A DNA stretch of 23,112 bases, from the IMG/VR virus record IMGVR_UViG_3300035698_015491, positions 1-23,112 of that record. One strand, 5' to 3'. The notes beneath the pieces were generated by a model, which did no database searches, was not told the DNA's origin, and was given only the letters and a program-made list of their open reading frames with translations. The stretch comes from a virus. The stretch's first letter is position 1; the number at the start of each line of letters is the position of its first letter. Below are positions 7,938 through 14,781 of this stretch, in pieces. Position numbers and translations under genes: made by a program.

Positions 7938-8152
7938 TAATCTTAGCTTTTCTTGCAGGAATGATAATCGGAGGAGTAGCCGGGATCAACTCTACCTTTA
8001 GAGCGCTAAGATACCGCAAGATGGTTATTATGAAGCATTCAGATTGGATCTATATGGCAAGAAAGACTTTCGCTCCCAGCTATATGGGCTCGAAACACTT
8101 CTATGACTGCCGAAGATCTTCACCTAAACAACTTTCGCTCCCAGCTATATGA
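7934..8152 (+). CDS. small membrane protein whose 3' end runs into the repeat array
   Basis: The ATG overlaps the clamp stop (ATGA). Residues 1-20 (MIILAFLAGMIIGGVAGINS) form a membrane segment, followed by a basic stretch to about residue 44. From base 8067 the reading frame runs through repeat 1 of the array (encoding TFAPSYMGSK), spacer 1 and part of repeat 2 before stopping at 8150-8152. The last 28 residues are therefore array sequence, not an independent protein domain. The original gene probably ended differently and was truncated or extended when the IscB locus arrived. Alternatively the array evolved over its 3' end. Confidence 0.5.
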   Translation: MIILAFLAGMIIGGVAGINSTFRALRYRKMVIMKHSDWIYMARKTFAPSYMGSKHFYDCRRSSPKQLSLPAI

Positions 8153-8267
8153 ACTCGAAACTTTCGATCACTGAAGCAGGAAGGAGCATATATTCGCCTT
8201 TCGCTCCCAGCTATATGAACTCGAAACAACCCGGCCACTTTCGCTCCCAGCTATATGAACTCGAAAC
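8067..8267 (+). CRISPR. CRISPR-like array: four 30-nt repeats, three spacers
   Basis: Four direct repeats of 30 nt lie at 8067-8096, 8132-8161, 8198-8227 and 8238-8267. The repeat starts CTTTCGCTCC and ends AACTCGAAAC. Repeats 2-4 are identical; repeat 1 differs at two positions (GG for AA at 8087-8088). Spacers are 35, 36 and only 10 nt long and share no sequence. The repeat has terminal inverted sequences TTTCG/CGAAA and the GAAAC 3' end typical of CRISPR repeats. The array points the same way as the iscB gene and lies directly upstream of its guide-RNA region. No cas1, cas2 or other cas gene is in the window, so spacer acquisition would have to come from elsewhere or no longer occur. Confidence 0.88.
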
Positions 8268-8632
8268 TCTTGTCTTTATCGGCATCGCAGTTTTGCCCAT
8301 TTTGCTGAAACTAAGGTTGGTGGCGGAACAAGCTAAAATACCGTCGAACTATAAAAATAGCTGGGAATGGAAGCAGGATAAAGGTCACCTAATGAGTCAA
8401 GCCTTCAGTAATGGAGGTGTAGCCCAAGACCTTTGCTGGATAGGTGCACACCCTGGAGTGTGGCTTCAGCTCCTCGCTCTGTGGACAGTGAGCCTGAATA
8501 CTCGCCCTGGTTCGCCAGGGAAGGCAATAAATAGCGGTAACGCTATAAACAGCTTGCTATCGCTAAACCCTATTCAGAGTGTCCAAGAAGCAAGTAACAA
8601 CTTTTCGGGGAGAGGTTAATCCCTCTCCCTTG
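8238..8632 (+). ncRNA. IscB guide RNA scaffold (omega RNA / HEARO-like) with an anti-repeat
   Basis: The region between the array and iscB has no credible gene and folds well. The core of repeat 4, TCCCAGCTAT (8245-8254), is perfectly complementary to 8357-8366, and TCGA at 8261-8264 can pair with TCGA at 8344-8347, forming a repeat/anti-repeat duplex in cis. Inside that loop CTTGT 8269-8273 can pair with ACAAG 8328-8332. Further stems are 8447-8451/8458-8462, 8483-8487/8580-8584 and 8494-8500/8571-8577 (7 bp). Two capped hairpins follow: CCCTGG-TTCG-CCAGGG (8505-8520) and ATAGCG-GTAA-CGCTAT (8531-8546). A final 8-bp hairpin 8608-8615/8622-8629 ends just before the iscB ribosome binding site. 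IscB guide RNAs (HEARO family) occupy this position. The exact 5' and 3' ends are inferred. Confidence 0.85.
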
Positions 8633-8649
8633 AGAAGAGAGGAGAAGTT

Positions 8650-10221
8650 ATGAAACTAAAACTTGATAAGGATCAATTATCGTTTGTGTTTATGCCTTTT
8701 GCTCCTACAGATAGAAAAGAAAAGGTTATTTTAGGTATTGATGACGGTGGCAAGTATGTTGGTTATGCTCTTTATTCTGCTGTCGCTTTTGCAACTAATT
8801 CTGGAAAGATTCTGGAGACTGGTGTGATCTATGTTGGAAACAGAATCAAAAAGAAATTGGAACAAAGACGGGGATTTAGAAGAGGTAGGAGAAGTAAGCT
8901 CGGCTCCAGGCCTAAAAGGTTTGAGAATCGGAAAGCTGGCACTTCGCCTTGTGTGTGGTGTGGGGCTAATGCCGAAGTAGGGAAAGATTTCTGTGGTATT
9001 TGTCAGCGATCTTTGAGCAAATCAGAGAAAGCTCACATAAGGAAGGATCCTAAATATTATAAGCTTCCACCTCCCAGTATAAAGGCTAAGAAGGATTGCG
9101 TTTTGAGAGCCGCTAAAATACTGGTCAAGAGATATGATATTAAAAAGGTAATAGTGGAAACTGCCACTTTTGATTTTCAGAAGTTGGCCGATCCTGATAT
9201 TGAGGGTAAGGAATACCAGCAAGGCCCGGGATATGGTTATCATACTAAGAAGCAAGCTTTAACTTCTTTTTATGGTTGGAGGTGTGCTTATTGTGGGGCC
9301 GAAGATAAGAAGAAATTAGAGATTGAACATATAAGGCCAGTTTCAAGGGGTGGAACGAGTCAATGGGAGAATCTGGCATTAGCTTGTGTGGAGTGCAATA
9401 GAAAAAAAGGGAACAGGACGCCGGAAGAAGCGGGAATGAAACTTAATTTGAAATATGAATATCAAACTAGGAGTGGCAAGAGGAAAGTTACTGCTGATCA
9501 TACTGCGCCACTTAGCAGATTTATGTATGCTGCTCACGTTCAGGCGGGCAAGACTTATCTGGTTCAGGAGCTTAGGAAACTTTTTCCAGAGGTGAAGGAA
9601 ACCAACGGTTCTATGACCAGTTATTGGAGAAAACAATATGAGGGATTGGAGAAATCGCATTCAGCCGACGCTATGATAATAGCCAGCTTTGGAGCACCAA
9701 GAAAGCGAGGCGAGAAGCGGAAGCTGGATTATACTGGAGCAGTTCACTATAAGATAAAAGCTCAAGGTTGTAAAACCAAACAGAAATACAACGCTTCCAC
9801 ATATTCGCTTTCATGCCCAGCTATTTCTGAGCTCGACAACATTAGAGGTAAAGAAGTGTTGAGAATAAGAAGCAAAGGTAAGATTAAAGGAGAGTATAAG
9901 CTTAATAAACAGTTTGTTGAGATCAACAACAGATGGAAAAAGAAAGTAACGGTAAATGATTCTATCAGAGATAGGATTACTGAGCAGGAATTTTTCAAGG
10001 GAGATTTGGTTAAGACGGATGGGTTAATTGGTAGGATTACAAAGATATTGAGCTCTGGGTCTGTTGGTATTATGGTGTCTAATAATGGGAATAGTAAGGA
10101 GTATACCAGGATACCTAAAAAGTTTGAGCTTCTTAGTCGAGCAAGAGTTCTTTTTGAAGAGGTTGATTGGGAAAGCATACAAGCGGAAGGTAGGAAGGAT
10201 AAAAGCGTTGCTTTGAAATAA
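8650..10221 (+). CDS. iscB: IscB RNA-guided DNA nuclease (RuvC + HNH), Cas9-ancestor family
   Basis: The 523-residue product has all IscB core parts. RuvC-I is [14 protein letters not shown] (D31). The arginine-rich bridge helix is [12 protein letters not shown] (about 72-83). RuvC-II is [11 protein letters not shown] (E170). The HNH domain has CAYC (C212, C215), [12 protein letters not shown] (H227), N241 and [11 protein letters not shown] (C246, C249). RuvC-III is [12 protein letters not shown] (H337, D340). IscB uses a guide RNA to cut double-stranded DNA. Unusual features are a short, diverged N-terminus in place of the usual PLMP domain, an extra CxxC...CxxC zinc ribbon (C101, C104, C115, C118) after the bridge helix, and a long C-terminal region. 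GAGAGGAGAAG precedes the ATG. No transposase gene is nearby. All catalytic residues are present, so activity is plausible. Confidence 0.93.
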   Translation: MKLKLDKDQLSFVFMPFAPTDRKEKVILGIDDGGKYVGYALYSAVAFATNSGKILETGVIYVGNRIKKKLEQRRGFRRGRRSKLGSRPKRFENRKAGTSPCVWCGANAEVGKDFCGICQRSLSKSEKAHIRKDPKYYKLPPPSIKAKKDCVLRAAKILVKRYDIKKVIVETATFDFQKLADPDIEGKEYQQGPGYGYHTKKQALTSFYGWRCAYCGAEDKKKLEIEHIRPVSRGGTSQWENLALACVECNRKKGNRTPEEAGMKLNLKYEYQTRSGKRKVTADHTAPLSRFMYAAHVQAGKTYLVQELRKLFPEVKETNGSMTSYWRKQYEGLEKSHSADAMIIASFGAPRKRGEKRKLDYTGAVHYKIKAQGCKTKQKYNASTYSLSCPAISELDNIRGKEVLRIRSKGKIKGEYKLNKQFVEINNRWKKKVTVNDSIRDRITEQEFFKGDLVKTDGLIGRITKILSSGSVGIMVSNNGNSKEYTRIPKKFELLSRARVLFEEVDWESIQAEGRKDKSVALK

Positions 10222-10329
10222 AATGAAAAAGGATTGAACGATAACTCTCAGATTGCACAGTAACTACGCTAATGTTAGTAAAAAAGAAGAAAAAGACTGA
10301 GAAACATTTTTATAGGAATGGATACAACC

Positions 10330-10349
10330 AGCTATTATAGCTATTCTAA
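10330..10349 (+). promoter_or_regulatory. palindrome/promoter-like element between iscB and the packaging genes
   Basis: The 177-base gap 10222-10398 contains no good gene. At 10330-10349 AGCTATTATAGCTATTCTAA combines a palindrome (AGCTAT-T-ATAGCT) and a TATTAT box. It resembles the more conserved elements at 12904 and 18022, which also lie ahead of structural genes. It also resembles part of the IscB array repeat (CCAGCTAT ... AACTC ... GAAA at 10328-10356). A clear -35 box is not visible. It may be a late promoter for the packaging module or a remnant of the element's right end. Confidence 0.35.
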
Positions 10350-10398
10350 CTCTGAAAAGTAAAACTGATATTTCTTTATTAATGAGGGGGTGCGAGGA

Positions 10399-10800
10399 GT
10401 GGCTGACCAGAAAATTCAATTTTGGGATAAATTACACCGGAGGTTGAGGACGGTTATTGTGAAGGATGAAGGCGAAGTAATGATTTCAGATTTGGAGTAT
10501 CCAGCTAATCAGAACCCGTTTCACAATCTGGACGAGGAGATTGAAGGGAATGGAGCTGATCCGGCGGGGTTCAGGATTTTGTTCGAGATCAGGAATGAGC
10601 TGAAAGGGTTGGATAGTTTGATTATGTATCTTTATTTTTTCAGTGGATGGAGCTATAACCGGATAGCCGCATTTTTATCCTGTAGCTCGTTCTATATTTT
10701 TAGCAGGATGCAGAAGATCAAAGAGATTATAAGCCAAAATGAGGAATGTAGGAAGCTGTGGGGAGAAGTAAAAGGCAAAAATAAAGAAGAGGAGGATTGA
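10399..10800 (+). CDS. sigma-region-4-like helix-turn-helix protein
   Basis: I chose GTG 10399 because AGGGGG at 10385-10390 lies 8 bases ahead; an in-frame GTG at 10390 has no ribosome binding site. The 133-residue product has an acidic middle (FHNLDEEIEGNGADP) and a C-terminal segment ELKGLDSLIMYLYFFSGWSY followed by NRIAAFLSCSSFYIFSRMQK. That segment has the layout of a sigma-70 region 4 type helix-turn-helix. Such proteins at the head of packaging modules often control late transcription or serve as DNA-binding terminase accessories. It is the first gene after the IscB locus. The role is inferred from fold-like pattern and position. Confidence 0.6.
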   Translation: MADQKIQFWDKLHRRLRTVIVKDEGEVMISDLEYPANQNPFHNLDEEIEGNGADPAGFRILFEIRNELKGLDSLIMYLYFFSGWSYNRIAAFLSCSSFYIFSRMQKIKEIISQNEECRKLWGEVKGKNKEEED

Positions 10801-10805
10801 TTAGA

Positions 10806-11402
10806 ATGAGATATGGAGGTGTTCCAGGAGAGGAAGACGCCAGACAAAAGCGGGCTTATCTCTACTATCGAAACCTGGGACCAGAGAAAAGAAGTTTGGA
10901 GAAAGTGGCTGAGAAGTTTGGTATGTATAAGACCTCTCCAGGAATATGGAGTTCTAAGTTTCATTGGCTCCAGCGCGTTAAGGAATATGACGAGAAGGTT
11001 TTAGGTATAGTGGCTAAGAGCACTGAAAAAGCTACCATTGAACAGATGAAGAAAGTGCATACTCTTACCCTTAAGAGCACTGATAACATTATTCAGATGG
11101 TGGATAAGGTGATCAAGAAAGCCAAGAAAGTTCTGAATGATGGTGGCTTTACTCCCACTAATATAGCTGAACTGCGGATAGTAGCTGGAGTGCTGGGAGA
11201 TGTGGTCAAGTTGAGAGAGTTGGTAACTGGAGGAGTAACCGAGAGGACTGAGCAAAAATTTACATTGGAGGAGTTGCTTAAATTAGATGGAAAAGATGGA
11301 AATGTTGATAAGAAGACCCAGATTAAAGCACAAGACTTGCTGGGAACTTTCAGACATAAATACTCCAGAGATGAAGTTCTGCCGGGAAGCACTCAGAATT
11401 AA
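10806..11402 (+). CDS. terS: probable terminase small subunit
   Basis: The ATG at 10806 is 10 bases after GAGGAGGA; a TTG at 10797 is too close to that site. The 198-residue product has an N-terminal helix-turn-helix-like segment (YRNLGPEKRSLEKVAEKFGM then SSKFHWLQRVKEYDEKV) typical of phage small terminase subunits. This is followed by a long helical oligomerisation region and a linker. Small terminases recognise the packaging site and recruit the large subunit, encoded next. The 3' end overlaps the next reading frame by 32 to 116 bases depending on the start chosen there. Confidence 0.78.
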   Translation: MRYGGVPGEEDARQKRAYLYYRNLGPEKRSLEKVAEKFGMYKTSPGIWSSKFHWLQRVKEYDEKVLGIVAKSTEKATIEQMKKVHTLTLKSTDNIIQMVDKVIKKAKKVLNDGGFTPTNIAELRIVAGVLGDVVKLRELVTGGVTERTEQKFTLEELLKLDGKDGNVDKKTQIKAQDLLGTFRHKYSRDEVLPGSTQN

Positions 11403-12123
11403 GCTTTGGAGCAAGCAAGTAGAGATTTTCAATGCTTTGTTTGATCGGAAAAATGTGGTTGTCCGGAGCGGCCACGGTATCGGCAAGAGCTATGTCACGG
11501 CGGCTGTTATCTTGACCTTCTTGATTACCAAGTGGCCTTCAAAAGTGATCTCTACTGCTCCAACATTTCGGCAAGTGGCTGATATCCTCTGGAAAGAGAT
11601 TCGTGAGATTTACTGGAATTCCCGGCTTCCCAGTACGGTAGGCGGTAGGATGTTGACTCTCAGATATGAGCTGGGAGAGAACCATTTTGCCGTAGGATTC
11701 CACCCCAGAGAGAACCGCCTGACCGATTTCCAGGGCTTCCACAGCGAACATATTCTTTTGGTGCTGGATGAAAGCCCCGGCGTTTCTAAGGCGCTTTACG
11801 ATGCCGGGATGACTCTACTGACGTCTGAGAATAGCTATTGCCTCCAGATAGGCAATCCTACAAGCAGAAGCGGGCATTTCTGGCAGGCTTTTAATGGAAA
11901 TAAGTATTATAAGGTTCACATAAGTTGCTTTGATAGCCCGAATATCACCGGAGAATGCAATATTCCAGCATTGGTAACGTCGAAATGGATCAAAGAAAGA
12001 GGAGAGGATTGGGGAGAGGATTCGGTGCTTTATAAGACAAAAGTTTTGGGAGAGTTTCCGGGTGAAGATGCTGAAAGAGGAATACCGCTTTCTTGGTTGG
12101 AAGAAGCAGGGTTGAGGTTATAA
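11371..12123 (+). CDS. terL: terminase large subunit, ATPase part (separate gene)
   Basis: The frame has the packaging ATPase motifs: Walker A RSGHGIGKS (residues 32-40 from ATG 11371), a STAPTFRQV coupling-type segment, and Walker B HILLVLDES (D133, E134). Translation ends with the TAA at 12121-12123, just after the ATPase domain. The nuclease domain is encoded by the next gene. I prefer ATG 11371 because MKFCREALRIKLWSKQ matches the usual start of the adenine-binding region in large terminases. An upstream ATG at 11287, 12 bases after GGAGGAG, would add 28 residues and overlap terS more deeply. The motor that packages DNA would need both products. Confidence 0.82.
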   Translation: MKFCREALRIKLWSKQVEIFNALFDRKNVVVRSGHGIGKSYVTAAVILTFLITKWPSKVISTAPTFRQVADILWKEIREIYWNSRLPSTVGGRMLTLRYELGENHFAVGFHPRENRLTDFQGFHSEHILLVLDESPGVSKALYDAGMTLLTSENSYCLQIGNPTSRSGHFWQAFNGNKYYKVHISCFDSPNITGECNIPALVTSKWIKERGEDWGEDSVLYKTKVLGEFPGEDAERGIPLSWLEEAGLRL

Positions 12124-12860
12124 TGCACATAATCGGCGGAGATATTGCTCGAATGGGGCGGGATCAAAGCGTTGGTATTCTGGTTGACAATGAGGAAACA
12201 GAGCATATAGTTCATGGGATTTTTGAGATTAGCAAGACTCGGACGAGGGAAGTGGTGAATTTCTTTGAAGAGCTACATAGGAGCCAGCACCCTATGTTTA
12301 TGGCGATAGATGCGGTTTTCAATCCGGGAGTTGTGGATGAGTTGGTGGACTTACGATATCCTGTATTCCCGATTATTGGTGGGGCTGTTCCTTCTGATCC
12401 CCAGTTCTTCAATCTACGTTCCGAGCTATACTGGCGCCTCAGAAGAAGGTTGGAAAGGCGTGAAGTGAAATTCTTGAATCTGACTCCAGAACAGAAGAAC
12501 AGATTGCTCTGGGAGCTGACGAATATTAAATATGAATATACTCTTAAAGATAAGATCCGTTTTGAGAGCAAGGAAGATATGATTAAACGGATTGGCAAGT
12601 CTCCTGATTATGCTGATGCTCTGTCTTATACTTGCGTCAGTTTGAGAGAATGGGATGAGATTGCTCCAGGAGATATGGATATAGCTTATGGCGACCGTGG
12701 AGCCTACGATAAGAGCACTTGGGCTAGAGATGTAGACAAAGCCTCAAATCCTTTGAAAGACGTTCCCTATGCTCCAGAGCTGGGTTCTTTTGGTGCGACT
12801 CCGATGATACCACATTTCGGAACAGATTATGACATTCCAGATGATGATGAAGATGATTAG
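12123..12860 (+). CDS. terminase large subunit, RNase H-like nuclease part (separate gene)
   Basis: The ATG at 12123 overlaps the stop of the ATPase gene (TAATG), so translation is coupled. The 245-residue product begins MHIIGGDIARMGRDQS, the usual first strand of the terminase nuclease domain (D7). It continues with FMAIDAVFNPGVVDEL (D63) and KSPDYADALSY (D165), giving the three acidic residues expected to bind metal in the RNase H-like fold. The C-terminal tail is acidic (DIPDDDEDD). Most phages encode ATPase and nuclease as one protein. Here the break falls in the natural linker, so two cooperating polypeptides are plausible. Confidence 0.82.
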   Translation: MHIIGGDIARMGRDQSVGILVDNEETEHIVHGIFEISKTRTREVVNFFEELHRSQHPMFMAIDAVFNPGVVDELVDLRYPVFPIIGGAVPSDPQFFNLRSELYWRLRRRLERREVKFLNLTPEQKNRLLWELTNIKYEYTLKDKIRFESKEDMIKRIGKSPDYADALSYTCVSLREWDEIAPGDMDIAYGDRGAYDKSTWARDVDKASNPLKDVPYAPELGSFGATPMIPHFGTDYDIPDDDEDD

Positions 12861-12903
12861 TTTCACCGTAAAGAGCTTTTCAGCGTTTGTTGAAACTGAG
12901 CAA

Positions 12904-12923
12904 AGCTAAAATGTGGTTCTAAA
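12904..12923 (+). promoter_or_regulatory. conserved intergenic promoter-like element, copy 1
   Basis: AGCTAAAATGTGGTTCTAAA lies in the 98-base gap between the terminase nuclease gene and the gene at 12959. It matches the element at 18022-18041 at 19 of 20 positions and, like it, is followed by an A-rich run. It contains a TAAAAT box that could be a -10 element. A standard -35 box at proper distance is not seen. A phage late promoter or an RNA processing site are both possible. Confidence 0.45.
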
Positions 12924-12958
12924 GAAAAAAAATAAATAATTTTGAGAAGGAGTTTTGA

Positions 12959-13147
12959 ATGCCAGGAAAGTCCGGAGCCAAGAAGCATGGAAAAAACAAG
13001 CCTAAGTGCGAACACTACCGCCAGGCTCACAGGAGAGAAAAGAATAAGGCAACCAGATTAAAGGCTATGATCAAGAAACTTCCTTCCAGCAACAATATGA
13101 GGAAGCAGGCTGAAAAAAGAATTAAGGAACTTGACAAGGAGAACTAA
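12959..13147 (+). CDS. small lysine/arginine-rich protein
   Basis: The 62-residue protein is strongly basic: MPGKSGAKKHGKNKPKCEHY followed by RQAHRREKNKATRLKAMIKK. Small basic proteins with a KCxxYRxxHRREKNK segment are common next to portal and terminase genes in phages. I know no proven function; nucleic-acid binding is suggested by charge. GAGAAGGAGTTTTGA precedes the ATG, and the stop lies one base from the next start. Confidence 0.75.
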   Translation: MPGKSGAKKHGKNKPKCEHYRQAHRREKNKATRLKAMIKKLPSSNNMRKQAEKRIKELDKEN

Positions 13148-13148
13148 T

Positions 13149-13310
13149 ATGAGAGCAGCAAAAACAATTTTAGACGAAGCACTAACCTTCCAAGCTAAAA
13201 CTTCAGAGCAGGCCATAGCTGTTTTAGCCAGGTATCAGCTCGAAGTATTACTGGATAACCGGGAATTGTTGAAGAAGTTATTGAAACAGATAAATTATAA
13301 GAAGAATTGA
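13149..13310 (+). CDS. small hypothetical helical protein, 53 residues
   Basis: The ATG at 13149 begins one base after the preceding TAA. The product (MRAAKTILDEALTFQAKTSE then QAIAVLARYQLEVLLDN and a basic tail) is predicted to be two helices. The tail of the preceding gene supplies AAGGAG about 10 bases ahead. It lies directly before the portal gene. No family recognised. Confidence 0.6.
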   Translation: MRAAKTILDEALTFQAKTSEQAIAVLARYQLEVLLDNRELLKKLLKQINYKKN

Positions 13311-13327
13311 CAAGGAAGTGACGTAGT

Positions 13328-14734
13328 ATGGCTAAGGTATTAACCGTTAAAGACATTTTAGAAGGCAGGCTTCCCTTCAGAAGAGCGAAATATGGCACCA
13401 GTGTAACGGTGGCTATGGGGAGCTGGGAAACGACAGGAAAGCACGAATTCAAGGTGCCGGAAGAGCGGAAAGAGCGCTATGATATGAGCTGGGAATATTA
13501 CCTGGAGAATCAGTTTGCCAGACCCGTCATCAATCTCGCCGCTTCAGCTACTTTCGGTAAGGGCATCATCATAACCGGGGACGATGATCAAGTGGTTTGG
13601 GCCAGGAGCTTTCTCGGCCAGGTGGACTTGTTCCAGGTGGGAATAGAATCCGGCATATATGGGGATAACTTCTTCAGAATCTTTAGCGATAAGGAGCTGG
13701 AGAATAAATTCTACTTGGCTATGCTGCCTCCGAAGACCATTGACCAGAAAAATGTGGATGGCGAAAACGTAGCCGACGTGAAGGATTATGTCCAGATGTA
13801 CGGGAATGATGCTGGCACGAAGAAAGTTATACCAGCTTCAGAGATGGTACACGTGATGGTGAATGCCGTTTCCAACTCCAAGTTCGGCAACAGTGATCTT
13901 CACCAGCTCTACTACTGGCTCGATATGTACGACAGTGTTACAGAGGAAGCTGACAAAAGAAGGATGTTTGCCTCTCAGCCGATAGGAGTTTTCACCGGTG
14001 TAGACACCCGCTACCGAGCCGCACTGAAGAGCCGGATAGCTTCCGTGACCAGAGACAGAGATCAAAAGGTTGGGTTGAGAAGGAGCCTACCTCCAGGAAG
14101 CCAGATGTTTCTGCCTAAAGGTATGGACTATCACTTCGAGGAGCCGGAAGGTAAGTTTGATTTGGAAGCGATGCTGAATCGGATAGCCATTGTAATAGCT
14201 ACAGCGGCAGAGACGCCTTTGCACTTCCTGAATTTAGCCGAAAAGATGGCTCTGAAAGTGGCTAACGTTTCGATGTTCCCTTTCACCAAGAAGATACAAA
14301 GGAGACAGGAGATATTCTCAGGCAAGTTCGAAGAAATTCTCTACAAGGCTTACCTGCTATCGGTGGGAGTGGAGAAGAGCGGGCCTCTGCCCTGGGAGGG
14401 GAATAATAAAGAGTTTGACCTCCAGGTGAGCTTTCCTCCGATCTTCGACTATGAATTGGCGGAAATCGAGAAGATGAATAAGAGTATTGTGAGCATTTGG
14501 CAACTTAAACTCATCAGCCGCAAGACGGCGCTGGATATGGTCTGTAAATATTTTGGCCTGGATGTGGAAAAGGAAGAAGAAAGGTTGGGGACAGAGAAGG
14601 AAGAAGAACCGGAGGAGAGTTTCTCGCCAATGGAAATAGCAATCGGTGAAATCGGCTCAGCAGTGGCCAACGGTGAAATCACCAAAGAAGTGGGAACCAG
14701 GATAATAAACAAGCTGCTGGAGAAGTGTAACTAA
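13328..14734 (+). CDS. phage portal protein
   Basis: The 468-residue protein has the size and pattern of a portal. Signs are an early segment with ENQFARPVINLAASATFGKG, a helical stem region, RMFASQPIGVFTGVDTRYRA, and PPGSQMFLPKGMDYHFEEPE followed by MLNRIAIVIATAAETPLHFL. A C-terminal acidic region (EKEEERLGTEKEEEPEESF) follows. Portals form the dodecameric ring at the capsid vertex through which DNA is packaged. The order terminase-portal is the usual one. AAGGAAGTGACGTAGT precedes the ATG. The gene is richer in G+C than most small genes in the window. Confidence 0.85.
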   Translation: MAKVLTVKDILEGRLPFRRAKYGTSVTVAMGSWETTGKHEFKVPEERKERYDMSWEYYLENQFARPVINLAASATFGKGIIITGDDDQVVWARSFLGQVDLFQVGIESGIYGDNFFRIFSDKELENKFYLAMLPPKTIDQKNVDGENVADVKDYVQMYGNDAGTKKVIPASEMVHVMVNAVSNSKFGNSDLHQLYYWLDMYDSVTEEADKRRMFASQPIGVFTGVDTRYRAALKSRIASVTRDRDQKVGLRRSLPPGSQMFLPKGMDYHFEEPEGKFDLEAMLNRIAIVIATAAETPLHFLNLAEKMALKVANVSMFPFTKKIQRRQEIFSGKFEEILYKAYLLSVGVEKSGPLPWEGNNKEFDLQVSFPPIFDYELAEIEKMNKSIVSIWQLKLISRKTALDMVCKYFGLDVEKEEERLGTEKEEEPEESFSPMEIAIGEIGSAVANGEITKEVGTRIINKLLEKCN

Positions 14735-14781
14735 AGCTGGTTGTATCGGATTAACTCTATTTGGTGTTATTATAAGTAGAA

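Noticed and set aside
8149-8619. Open frame of 156 residues across the repeats and the guide-RNA region
   Set aside because: It repeats the array translation (SYMNSK twice), has no ribosome binding site and overlaps strong RNA stems; coding is unlikely.
8607-8630. Rho-independent terminator between guide RNA and iscB
   Set aside because: The hairpin is strong but no T-run follows; it is better read as the 3' hairpin of the guide RNA next to the iscB ribosome binding site.
8067-10221. Type II CRISPR-Cas9 locus
   Set aside because: The nuclease is 523 residues with the short IscB layout and no recognition lobe, and no cas1, cas2 or csn2 is present.
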